Positions 54,362-64,000 of a DNA stretch of 64,000 bases are shown one piece after another. This DNA comes from Micromussa lordhowensis. Its lineage: Eukaryota; Cnidaria; Anthozoa; Scleractinia; Lobophylliidae. The translations under genes were made by a program, and so were the position numbers. The stretch lies in the NCBI GenBank assembly GCA_964020085.1, contig OZ026604.1, positions 10,612,332-10,676,331 of the forward strand, in the 5' to 3' direction. The notes under the pieces were generated by a model that saw only the letters and a list, made by a program, of their open reading frames with translations, was not told the DNA's origin and ran no database searches. Position 1 is the stretch's first letter. The number at the start of each line of letters is the position of its first letter.

Positions 54362-54479
54362 CTGAGTATCAGGCTTTTCTTTTTCTTTTTCTAAAGGCAG
54401 AAAGGGAAGAAGCGAAAGAAAAGCCTGACACAAACGCTTTTATTGGCTCATGTCGTACGTCCAGATTCTGGACGTTGCG

Positions 54480-54567
54480 TAGCCTGAATTTCAGCCGTCT
54501 CCTCCTCTCGCTATAAGTCTCGGAAGAGAGACTTAGCGAGAAGAGGAGACGGCTGAAATTCAGGCTA
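54480..54567. repeat. Hairpin MITE, 88 bp
   Basis: TAGCCTGAATTTCAGCCGTC pairs with GACGGCTGAAATTCAGGCTA, and the arms continue through CTCCTCYTCTCGCTAAGTCTC to a small loop. It lies just downstream of the ZAD-like exon. ACGTTGCG beside both arms could be the target duplication. Confidence 0.75.
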
Positions 54568-54633
54568 GACGTTGCGCTGATTGGATAATTTACAATGCAT
54601 CCTGACCTGATCTCGACGAGAGCGAAAACTTCG

Positions 54634-55227
54634 CTAGATAAAATAGGTCTCTGTCGGGATATTCATCAGGTTGCTATTTTCATCTTCGACAACCGAATAT
54701 TTGTCGGAAAAAAGTGATCGTTTCGACAGAGGTCTGTGTACAGGTTCTTGAGCTGTAGCTCCGAACGTGCTTTCCTTTAGACGCTTGGCCTTCGGAGTGA
54801 CTCCAGTCGGGGATCGCTGGTGTCGGGCTGAATACCTTTCCCTCGTAGGAGTTCGTGGACCGCTTTCCTTTGCATTTTCTACCGCCGAACCAACCGCAAA
54901 CGCTTTCTTTAACTCCACGAACAGTTTGTAGCAATTGACAATCTTCCTCGCACATTTCTTGCAAACAGAACTGCTTCCATCGTGCGAGGCAATAATCTTC
55001 AAATCGAGTAGTAATTGGGCAAGAATTATTGATTTTCCACTCAAAACATTGGAAAACTCTTTGTTACAGGTTTCTAAAAACAGTGGGACTGTAGCGACAC
55101 AAGTCCCGTATTTTCGCGACAAATTTTCAAGACAAATTCTGCAAACACTAACGGAGACCATTTCCAAAAGTTGTTTGCCCGATTTCCCGCCGTTGCGGTA
55201 AATTAGCGCGCTCTTTGATACATGCAT
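54634..55227 (-). CDS. ZAD-like zinc-finger N-terminal exon (up to 197 aa)
   Basis: The frame opens with two Cys pairs, Cys29-x2-Cys32 (VCRICLENLSRKYGTC) and Cys89-x2-Cys92 (VCKKCARKIVNCYKLFVELK), spaced about 57 residues apart with a hydrophobic helix between. This matches the plan of ZAD (zf-AD) domains, N-terminal zinc-coordinating dimerisation modules of transcription factors. A basic Ser/Pro/Arg-rich segment follows (RTPTRERYSARHQRSPTG, PKAKRLK), then an acidic end. Met23 directly before VSVSVCRIC is a more natural start than Met1. No C2H2 fingers follow in this frame; further exons may lie downstream on the minus strand. It is head-to-head with the gene starting at 55510. Whether it is a host gene or transposon-derived is open. 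Confidence 0.55.
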   Translation of the reverse strand: MHVSKSALIYRNGGKSGKQLLEMVSVSVCRICLENLSRKYGTCVATVPLFLETCNKEFSNVLSGKSIILAQLLLDLKIIASHDGSSSVCKKCARKIVNCYKLFVELKKAFAVGSAVENAKESGPRTPTRERYSARHQRSPTGVTPKAKRLKESTFGATAQEPVHRPLSKRSLFSDKYSVVEDENSNLMNIPTETYFI

Positions 55228-55509
55228 AGATTACCTTGCTGAGTGACTGTATCACGAACATTTTAAATAAATGATTCAAACCGCAACAACAGTTGTTTTC
55301 TTTGTGTTATTTAACGCATTGTTTTGTTCTTATCAGCTGATGCTATTCGCTGAAATGCAGATACCTTTTATCCAATAGAAACCAGTATTAAAACAAAAGT
55401 AGAACCCAGGCCCATCACCAGAAGATGCACGGAATGCCTGGCAGTTTAAAATTGTTTACGAACGAAAGGCGTGTTTTCGCCGCTGTTTTGGGTGAATAAC
55501 TTCTTCAAA
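55228..55509. promoter_or_regulatory. Shared upstream region of two divergent genes
   Basis: About 280 bases separate the two start codons. No TATA box is placed with confidence. The short distance suggests a bidirectional promoter, but this is inferred from layout only. Confidence 0.35.
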
Positions 55510-55654
55510 ATGATCAATCTTGTCGATATTTTTGCTTCTGATGATGGTAAGCAGTTGCTTTCTCGCTTATATTTAGAAATTTTCTAGTATTATGCGGAAA
55601 AATGTCCCAAGGATGCGGAGGATGCGGAAGAAGGCGAATTATGCGGATCCTGTC

Positions 55655-55825
55655 AGATGAGTGCAGTGTAACCCAGAGTTTTTTCCTTTTCAGCTGATAC
55701 TAACATAGCATTTCATAGGCTGTACTTTAAGGTGGCGCACCCAAAAGTGCAGTGTAACCCAGAGTTTTTTTTTCCATATGCTGCTACAAAAAAAAAGGGA
55801 CACATTCTAACCCAGAGTTTTTATG
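55655..55825 (+). repeat. Short direct repeats in intron 1
   Basis: GTGCAGTGTAACCCAGAGTT occurs at 55661 and 55747, and ATTCTAACCCAGAGTTTTTA near 55807. They look like a minor tandem expansion. Confidence 0.6.
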
Positions 55826-56270
55826 TAAAGCATTGATATTCATGTCTAACCTTGTAGGGTTTCATGAGATGTACATGGTTGTAAAGAAAATTTTGGTTGT
55901 TGTGGTTTTAGATTAATATTTATTGTATTCTACTTTGGTTGTAGTATTTTGCAGATGCCTTGAGTAAGGGCAAATTTCTCCGGGACTTTGGCACTCACAC
56001 TGAGATGATTGATTTAGAAGGCTCAGGTTTGTTTTGCAATAATTACAATGCTCTGAAAGGGATTTAGCCATAGACATTAGAGATATGGTATAGTTTTTGC
56101 CAAAGCCTTTTAATTATTGTGAGCACAATGTTCTTGTATAACAGAACGTTGCCTACTCATTATGGGGCCACCAGCACAATGAAATGTCATGATGTCATTG
56201 GAACTTCAATTATGTATATTAATTTTTTTTAATTTTTATTATGAAGAAAGTTGTACATGAAGTGCCTTTA

Positions 56271-57354
56271 CAGGGTCCGAAATTGCGACTCACTGGTCGC
56301 CAGCTGGCGACTCGCGTTTTGTCCGATCACTAAAGAAACGCACGACACAACTTTTGTTTTTAAATCTCTATATTAGGAAATCAATCGGATATGGTAGATA
56401 GTATGCAACTCACCTTTACATCCCCAGTAAAATAATGTCTACATATTACAAGAAAATTGGATAAAATTGAATGTATTTCGACACGTCAATACTGCGTTTA
56501 TGGCGCACCATATTGTTTCAGCGGCTTCTTCCAAAACTGGCATCGCAGGCGCCCTTCAACACCGCATGCTTTTCATTTTCCGCGAAAATGGCGGCAGATG
56601 CAAATCAGTTTGAAGGAATTGCGTGAGTTTTTACGTGCAGGAAATGAAGATTCAGCAAAAAGGTTAATCCAAACTTTGAATCCTTCATCAGTTGTTGCTG
56701 TAGAGAAAGTGGATTTCACAAAACTGCCGAAGGATATCCTAGGAACTAGCTTAATTCCAGTTATGCGAGTCATTAGTCGAGAATGAAGCACTGTCAATGT
56801 TGCACTCAGCAGAGGTTCAGGCACTGGAACGACAAATGCTGCATGGTAGTGGCCTGGTGCGAAAAACATGGCGATCCTTCGATCGTCTTGACAGAACGCA
56901 AAAGGAAGATCGTTTTGGACATAGAGCAAAGAACCAAACGGCAGGTTTTCCGTCGGGTACATTTCTTCTTCAAAAGCTATAGATAAGAGAGGGTACATAG
57001 TTGACTTGAAACATTTGGCAGTCGCACAAAACAGTGTATATGGCTGGCATGATTCGTTCTTCGTGGTTTTTTAGTGGTAGGTGTATAAATAATCAGCGTG
57101 TTTGTATTTAATCTTAATTTTTGGCAGAAAAATCGCCGTTGCGGCCCCAAAGGCATTCTCTTCGTTCTAATTCTTAAAAGAAAAATTGGCGACCAGAATT
57201 TTCCATCTGGCGTCCAAAATTTTTGGTTTTTGTTTCGCTGCGAAGGAAAAATTTTATTGACATATTTTGCCGACCACAATTTCCCATTTGGCGACTGAAA
57301 AAAATGATCAGTCGCCAGTTGGCGCCTGCCTAAAAAAGTTAATTTCGGACCCTG
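56271..57354. mobile_element. hAT-like DNA element, 1084 bp, CTTTA duplication, in intron 2
   Basis: Ends CAGGGTCCGAAATT and AATTTCGGACCCTG are inverted and flanked by CTTTA (56266-56270, 57355-57359). CAGGG ends are typical of hAT, although hAT duplications are usually 8 bp; 5- and 6-bp subgroups are reported. Inside, repeated CTGGCGAC/GTCGCCAG motifs lie near both ends. A frame at 56578-57000 (LKELREFLRAGNEDSAKRLI, then LPKDILGTSLIPVMRVI and, after a shift, LSMLHSAEVQALERQMLHGS) may be a transposase or captured-exon remnant. I do not recognise the protein. Confidence 0.65.
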
Positions 57355-59142
57355 CTTTAAAATTTTGTCTCTCTATATTTTGTTTTATATTGTAGATGTG
57401 AAGATTGACAAGGAAGTTCGTCTGGGTGCATGGCAGGTAGAGTTAGAGGAGCTGTCTGCCAATTTCAAAAAGCTGTGCGGCTCACGACAAAGAAAATGTT
57501 CAGGGAAGGAAGGCAGTGAAGTTGTGAGATGCATGTATGTTGCACAGAAGCATCAGGAAATGTTGAAAAGGGTAATGCTGATTTGAGACTATGAATTTCG
57601 GGCATAATACTTTGTCAATAGGAACGAGGTAGGAAAAGGCATGGGAGGGCATAATACAGGCATTAACAGTGCTTCTCTGTCATGGCCTTTCAGTGTTTTC
57701 TTGTTTTCCAGTCTTCAAGTTGATATTTTAGATGTTCAAGGTTTCCTGTAAAGTAAAAAAATATTCTAGTACCTTCTTTGCTAGGGAACTACAATGTGTT
57801 TTACAGAAGATGTATCAGTCTTTTCAAGTAGTGGAGCATTCTTGCCACTGAAGAGAGTGATTACGGAGCTGCACGATGTTTACATGGTGATGTGTATGTC
57901 CAAATGTTGTCGATCTGTTATATGATTTTCATTCATGTAATTGAATTTAGGTCTGTTGTGAATGGAAGGAGATTGCTGAGGTGACAAGGTCAAGAATTTT
58001 CAAGGAGACAGAGCAGGGGCAAATTGACCTCTTTGACCTCAAGGTATATTTCTGTTTAGTTTCTAGTTTGGTTATTTCATACTTTTCTTTATTGCCCATG
58101 CAAGTGATGAAATGTACTTTAAAGAAAAAACAATTGTGTGGAAGATCCTTTCTCTTCAAGGCGTTATTTTAGTCATTATTTTGTCCTTGCTCAAAGGTTG
58201 CATCATTGCTCTATAATACATACATACAAACTTAATAGCATTCCCATACGAGCTACATTGTATTCTGCAGTATGTTAATGTACAAATCTTCATCAGGAAG
58301 GGAAAGAAGAAGTTGAGAAAGTAACAAAATCTCGGAGTTAATTGAAAAGAAATTAAGCTAACAAATACTTAAGTGATCTCTTAAGAGTTTTAAAATTCAT
58401 GAATCAGATTGGTTTTCAGTGATTTATCTAAGGTTTTCCAAATATACATGTACTTGTGGATGTAAATGATCTAATCATTCACCAGCAGTTAGCAAGTAAA
58501 TTAGTTAATACTGATTTCTTTCTTTGTAACACAGTCACACAGGTGTAGAAAAAATGGATGATTGTGACCTATGTTTATTGGTTCAAATCTCACTTTGTAC
58601 ATTTTCTTGACTAAATCCTTGCGGTGTAAAGAATGGGGTTTCCTTTTGAAAGAACTATTTGGACGCAGTCTTGGAACAGGGGATTATGGACATCTCCTCA
58701 TTCATCATGCCCCCATGCTTATGAGAGGCTTCTTTTCCATGAGTGAGTTTAGTCAGCAAGGATTTGAAACGTCTCATAAGGACCAACGACAGCTTTGACT
58801 GAAGGCTACAAGCCATGACCAGCAGGGTGAAGCATCTTCAAGTAAGTCAGAAGTAGTTACACAATGTTTTCCAAAATAATAAGTAGATTTAGCAAAAACA
58901 ACCTTGATAGCCTCTGGAAGTGGACATCAACACTTCATTGGCATTTTTGGTGCTTAAAAAAATATATAGCTTGGTTATAGGAGGTTTTGATTTAACTTGA
59001 TAGAAATTCAGGTGCTGTAGTAGCAAGAAAGCTCATAGATCATGAAGTTGGCCTGGTTCAGTACAATCAGTCAAATATCAACAGACATCAATAATTTAAT
59101 ATAACTGAAGTGTTTTTCACGCCTTCCTCATGCATCCTAGTC

Positions 59143-59391
59143 CAGTGCTGGAAATAACAGTCGGTCATCGGACATTGTCCGACCAAATTTTGAAATGTCC
59201 GGCCAATGGGCAATTTCACCTTATGATTGGACACGATGACCGAACATCTCACCAGCACATCTTAAGTTATCTTCTTCAAGGTGTTGTCCGTCAATAAATT
59301 ATATCCGGTCCAATTTGTCAAACGTCCGACCAAAATGAAGGTTTGAAAGGACATATGTCCTGTGAATAAAGAAAAATTATTTCCAGCACTG
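59143..59391. mobile_element. hAT-like MITE, 249 bp, CTAGTC duplication, in an intron
   Basis: TIR CAGTGCTGGAAATAA / TTATTTCCAGCACTG is flanked by CTAGTC (59137-59142, 59392-59397). The interior is rich in GTCCG/CGGAC motifs in both orientations. Non-coding. Confidence 0.85.
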
Positions 59392-60944
59392 CTAGTCTAC
59401 AGCTGGTCAACTTTCTTGTGTGTGTGTTTGGCGCATAAATGCATAGAAAAATAAGCTTAACACTGGAAAATGGGTATAAAAAAGTGAAGAAATAAAGAAT
59501 TTAAATGAAAGGAAATAAGAATCAAAAAGAAACAAAGAAAACCAAACATTGCCTTGCCTGGACTTCTACCCTGAACATACATTGTAAGCCATACCACTAC
59601 ACCACATTGACCTGGTGTACCATATACAATTACTAGTATTACTGATTTGCATGTAATTGATGATTACTTTTGCAGTTGAACAAATGCTGGTCCATTTTTA
59701 TGCTGAGCGAATGTTATTTTTGCGTCTCTGTCTCCGAGAAGCTTTGAAGTCAATTCAAGGTAAACAATACTGATTTAACTACTTTAATCGACATAACACA
59801 TTTTGTTTTCCCACGTGTAGGAACAGTAAAGAAAGGATGGCTCTTAGAAAAAAATAACATATTGAAGGGTGCCTGAAAGAAATAATAAGGTCCTGAAATG
59901 GCTTACTAAACTTTTCTGAATTCTCTTTTCAAATCACTTTGAGCTGGCTTGTGAAGCAGAGGTTTATTTTGCCGTGAGTTTCTATGCGTGGCTGTGGATA
60001 GAGGTTTACTACATGATCCAAAAGTGAAAATAGCCATAGAAAGGAAACTGTGAAAAATTAATCATGAAAACTCTTTGTGTAAGATACATGTACCCATTGT
60101 CATGTATTTCTACGTGTACAACATCTTATAACAGACATTGTTTTGTATTGTTCCAGGGAAGGCAAGTAAAGATCAGAATATCTTTCAGTTTCATTTTGCT
60201 GGATGTGGCTGGAAAGCTAAGTCCATTCACTGGAATCCAGAAGATATCATCTGGATTAAACTTATGGACAAGCTAATGTCGATGATGCTTGGTGACGACT
60301 TCTTTCCAAGAGTATTCTCTTGATGTCAAAAAGACATGTCATGTCCATGAGGATTTCAAACCAACATTTGTTTACAACAGGGAGGAGTGGAATCGCGCAT
60401 ATCACCACATGATTTACAATTCCAGTGCCATCACCAATGAAGAGAAGGGTGAGCCAGCTGACATTGTTTTCTAGGTTGTTTGTTTGTTTTTTATTGCTTC
60501 AACTTGTGGTTTGATCTGTAGCTTTTTCAAATGCAACTGGCTGTTTTTTTCAGGAAATGCACATTTGCTAAAGTGCTTTGCCTTGTTCCCTTGTCTTCAA
60601 CAAAAGTGCACACCTCTACTTGCAAAGCTATTTGTAGTCTTAATGTGGTTTAATCAAACGGGTTGATGAAGGCAAACAGGTAAACTTTTCACCATAGAAG
60701 AGATCAAAATGCTAATGTTTCGAGCGCTATCCCTTTGTCAGAGCCAAGGGTTAGTGCCCAAAATGTCAGCTGTTCAATCTCTTAATTTTGCTGTTAAAAG
60801 TTTACCTTCATCCACCCATTGGAAAAAAGTCAACTTTTGAGTTTCACTCCCCTACTGATGCAGCACCAAAGTTTCTTTAATAACTAACCCCACACTTGCT
60901 TTGTTTTTTACAACCTTGCATCAATTTGAGATTTTGTTTAAGGT

Positions 60945-61195
60945 TTAACAACAACAACAACAACAACAACCTTTATTTATGTTTCAAATCTAAAATAGCA
61001 GTTATACAACCACTAACTGGGGACACTAAATACTACCTAAAAATTTAAGAATTTAAAAATAAAACTATATATATGTACAATTTAAAATCTAACCTAAGTC
61101 TTACATAAAAGGCAGTTTTCACATTTACTATCAGTCAATTTAGAAACAAGGTTTTTCTACGTATGTAACATTTAAAAGATGATATGGATGTCAGT
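60945..61195 (-). mobile_element. LINE 3'-end fragment in reverse orientation
   Basis: (AAC)n at about 60951-60971 followed by CTTTATTTATG reads, on the minus strand, as CATAAATAAAG(GTT)n. This is the same kind of tail as the LINE at 40737-45066. It lies in an intron. Only the 3' portion is recognisable. Confidence 0.5.
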
Positions 61196-61550
61196 TCTCT
61201 TACATTTCTTGGTAACTAGCTTAATTCGCTGTTGAATGCAGGTGACTTTGAGATGTCAACCATCAAGCCAGATAGCAAGCCAGTTGACAACCAACCTGTG
61301 GCTGCGAAAGGTAACTAACAAGTAATACTTATTGGCCCTGAAGTCTCTATGGAGGGTTTTTGTTGTACATGTACATGATATAAGGGTGGAGAAGAAATGT
61401 TAACTAGCTTTGCTTGTTGAATGCAGTTGACTTTGAGATGTCACCGCTCAAGCCAGATAGCAAGCCAGTTGACAACCAACCTGTGGCTTCGAAAGGTAAG
61501 TAACAAGTAATACTTATTGGCCCTGAAGTCTCTATGCAGGGTTTTTGTTG
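61196..61550 (+). repeat. Tandem duplication of an exon with intron flanks (~185 bp)
   Basis: The exons at 61242-61310 and 61427-61495 are 69 bases each, both in phase, and encode GDFEMSTIKPDSKPVDNQPV... and VDFEMSPLKPDSKPVDNQPV.... The flanking intron sequence (TTAACTAGCTT, GTAATACTTATTGGCCCTGA, GGTTTTTGTTGTAC) is duplicated too. The result is a repeated 23-residue linker just before the protease part. Confidence 0.85.
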
Positions 61551-62589
61551 TACATAATATAAAGATAGAGGAGAAATCTTGTTATGCAACAATCAAGGTT
61601 AGTCTCTGTGACAATTGGCCTAATTAAGCAATCTTTTTAATACTTGATTAATGATACCTAGCGTGGACATGCATACAAGTTCAGCCCAGTCAAAATGTTT
61701 TTTTGGTAGGCAAGATGACTTGAGTAGTAGGCAGCAGTGAATCTTCACCACAAGCTTGTTTGAATGCCTTTTTTTTTCTTTTTCATTTAGCACTCTTTTG
61801 ATATTTACAAAAATTTAGTGCTTTGGCCTACATCTGTTTTCTTTAATTGTTTTCTTTACTTAAAATATTCTTGTTGCCATGAACTTGTAGGCAAAAGCAA
61901 AAGCACTGAATCAGATGACTTTGATGTAGCGGTACATGTAAATGACCAAGGATCAGGAAACATTTCAACTGATTCAGACAGGTGTGCCTTTGTAATTTAA
62001 TCTAAATGACTTAAAGTGCAACAAGTGTGATACAGTAAGGATCAAGTGCTACAATTAAGTTACATTAATGTAATGGCTTCCCCTTTCAAGTTCACCATTC
62101 TTTACCGTTTTCTCCCTCAAATTGAAGGTTGATGATACTGGACGTTATTTTAATATATTCATGTGTTTAGCATAGTGGCTGTATTCCCGCCACCACCAGC
62201 AGTAGCTAAGATTCAGGTGTTGAAAATGGACCTGGAAACACTAAGGGATGGAATGGAAGTAAATGACTCAATTGTGGACTTCTTTCTGATGTGAGTATTG
62301 TACAACATGTTATTAGAAAATCATGGTTTTTAACTTGCAGGAGAGAGGGAGGGCAGTTTGTGATTTTAAAACATAAAAAATGCACTTTGCCTTTCTCCTG
62401 CCTTCCAAACTTAATGCCATGCTAGAAGACTAACTTGAAGAACTGTGTGGACTATGTTGTTAAAAGTAATGTTCCCCTTTTTACCCCTGAATGGCAACTG
62501 GTCTCTGTCCAGAGTTCTATATTGTGGAGCATGAAGTGTTGTATCAATAAGTATTACTATCACAGTAGTATTTCTTTTTTCAATACAGT

Positions 62590-62860
62590 ACCGGTCAAAG
62601 GGATTGCAGCATCACACGCACGTAAAGTGCGTGTACTACACGCACAATACACGCAGTGCCCACGCAGTGTCCACGCACCTTATTCGCAAATACCTTAAAC
62701 TGCGTGTAATTACACGCGTGTAATTTCTACGCTGTATGCGTGGAATTGCGTGTAAAATTACACACAGTGGTTTAACTGGAACTCATTAAGTGCGTGTAAT
62801 GAGAAAAGAATATTAAAAGTGCGTGTAATGTAAACAAAACAATTTACTGTGTAACATTTA
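62590..62860. repeat. Short-motif inverted repeat cluster (GCGTGTAAT / ATTACACGC)
   Basis: GCGTGTAATTACACGC and many copies of ACACGCA, CACGCAGT and GTGCGTGTAATG occur in both orientations within 270 bases. It is probably a MITE with subterminal repeats. No target duplication was resolved. It lies where the next protease exon would be expected. Confidence 0.55.
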
Positions 62861-64000
62861 CCGTACTGGACTACCCTGCGATACAGTTTAGTCTTTCGTC
62901 TTCTTGCTTCTGGTCGTCAAACGTTTCTGATAGAATCGACCAGTTTCCTTAAACTGGCTAACCGTCTTTACAGTGAGAGTATTTTTTTTCCGTTGTAATT
63001 TCAACAAGCGGCGCCAGCGACTAGCAGGCGTGCTAGGATTCACTGAAATAACAGAACACAAACGCATGAAGTCGTTTCAATTTTAAATTACAGCAATCAT
63101 TCTACTTTAAAATAATCCAAATATTCATAAAAATACTTCGTACCCCGAAGCGTTCGGAATTTATCTGCAGTGTTCCATCGAAACAACTAGGATACCCGCG
63201 GCTTGATGGACACGATAATTATAACAGCAAAAGCATTATTTCGCTCGAAATTTTCAGCTATTTTTTAAACACCAGTTATCCTTCTTTAAGTTTAAAAAAA
63301 ACTTTGAAAATTATTCATTAATATTACGCACTCAGAAGCGAATGTTGTCTATCTGAAAACAACATGGTTTGATCTGATTGAAATGAAATTCGATCTGTTT
63401 ATGGAATATCGTTGCCTAGCACGTGACCAAAATCTGCCCAAGCGGAAATCCTGTGATGTGTGAAAGTTGTCTCATTCTATTTGTCAACCCGACCACAAAA
63501 ATCCGAATGTTCTTCTTTTGACCTAAAAAAACTGCCCACAATTCTCTTAATGCGAATGTGAAAAATTCCTTCGCCGGGTCCGATTTCGCTCGACTCGTAC
63601 GGGAACGCTTGCCACGCAGGCTATCGTGAAAGTTAAGTTGAAATTCCCCAGCAAGCATTTCTCGATCTCCCAAACTTCACTTGTAGAATTAAGCAGTCCT
63701 GTGATGGCGAGACACCAGGTAAATACGCCAAATACATCAACCACTTGCAGAAAGCCATTCCTGCAGTCATTAGCCGTGAAGGGAGAGCCTCGGGCCACTA
63801 ACAAGTAACAGTGTAGTTTCAATCGGTAAAAGATATTTTTATTATACGTACACCGTATAAAATTGTAATATTAGCTGGTTGTTTAATTGAGAATAAAGAA
63901 TATGTGATGAGATCCAAGCTGTGTTTCTTTGAAATATTAACTTGACTACCGATAAGTCGAGCTCACGATATTTCTAGGTTATCGGAAGTGAATTGTATTG
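62861..64000. other. No supported gene
   Basis: Short frames at 63416-63822 on both strands overlap and lack domains. No continuation of the Ulp1-like gene (His, Asp or Cys catalytic motifs) was found up to the window edge. AATAAAG occurs near 63893. Confidence 0.4.

Larger units (their letters stand above)
55510..62290 (+). pseudogene. Multi-exon gene ending in an Ulp1/SENP-like protease start; damaged
   Basis: Exons with matching GT-AG sites and phases: 55510-55546, 55955-56026, 57396-57571, 57785-57886, 57951-58043, ~58630-58841 (acceptor unsure, phase suggests a missed small exon before it), 59676-59759, 60157-60448, 61242-61310, 61427-61495, 61891-61981, 62171-62290. The protein starts MINLVDIFASDDDALSKGKF. 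The middle (LRDFGTHTEMIDLEG; GAWQVELEELSANFKKL; EQMLVHFYAERMLFLRLCL; FQFHFAGCGWKAKSIHW) is unrecognised. The last exon (VLKMDLETLRDGMEVNDSIV, then DFFL) resembles the beginning of C48 SUMO-protease domains; the His/Asp/Cys exons are not in the window. Breaks: TGA at 58796-58798 where Trp seems expected, and a +1 shift near 60305. Two transposons sit in its introns. It may be a dying gene or a TE-borne Ulp1 gene. Confidence 0.6.

Noticed and set aside
62435..62698. 87-codon frame after the last Ulp1-like exon
   Set aside because: It runs into the ACACGC repeat cluster and does not continue the protease domain.
63416..63822. Overlapping frames on both strands
   Set aside because: Mutually overlapping, no domain, no splice context.
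1..64000. tRNA, rRNA or bacterial/viral islands
   Set aside because: No cloverleaf, rRNA motif, bacterial operon or viral structural gene was recognised by eye; small RNA genes cannot be excluded without a covariance-model search.

Overview
The window reads as AT-rich metazoan nuclear DNA: spliced genes with GT-AG introns, AATAAA signals, no bacterial operons, and dense nested transposons. The mix (DIRS-type retroelements, CR1/L2-like LINEs, an ISL2EU transposon, Harbinger, hAT-like and Kolobok-like elements, many MITEs) suggests a cnidarian, probably an anthozoan such as a stony coral. That assignment is inference; no marker gene fixes the species.

About 50 kb of the 64 kb is mobile DNA. 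The backbone is a clustered repeat unit of about 7 kb made of a non-coding leader, a Myb/SANT-like exon, a DIRS-like gag/RT/RNase H region and a non-coding tail. Four copies are visible: the end of copy 0 (1-2311), copy I (about 13470-22094), copy II (about 27800-40390, coding part lost) and copy III (about 45470-52607). The copies carry different insertions, so one copy serves as the empty site of another. This defines: a 9.77 kb element whose inverted ends are tandem arrays (2312-12083, 8-bp TSD); a 3.7 kb TIR transposon (15786-19520, 3-bp TSD); an ISL2EU-type MITE (14960-15170, AT TSD); an LTR-like insert (19774-20314); a solo LTR (28106-29098); and a MITE (47857-48437).

Copy II is interrupted by a CR1/L2-like LINE with a PHD-like finger and a 2A-like NPGP motif (about 29555-38213). 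That LINE is interrupted by an apparently complete ISL2EU transposon (31119-36074) with 74-bp TIRs and an AT target duplication. It carries two uninterrupted convergent genes: a SAP-SWIM-YqaJ nuclease (635 aa, one intron) and a THAP/coiled-coil/DDE transposase (521 aa). This is the best-preserved and most interesting system here. A second, decayed LINE lies at 40737-45066, and a decayed Harbinger transposase lies at 24890-25899.

The right end (53-64 kb) is the only gene-like territory not obviously part of these repeats. A minus-strand exon with a ZAD-like Cys pattern (54634-55227) stands head-to-head with a plus-strand gene of at least 12 exons (55510-62290). The plus-strand gene is unrecognised over most of its length and ends in what looks like the start of an Ulp1/SENP protease domain. 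It contains an in-frame stop, a frameshift, a hAT-like insertion in an intron and a duplicated exon. It is either a decaying gene or a gene of transposon origin.
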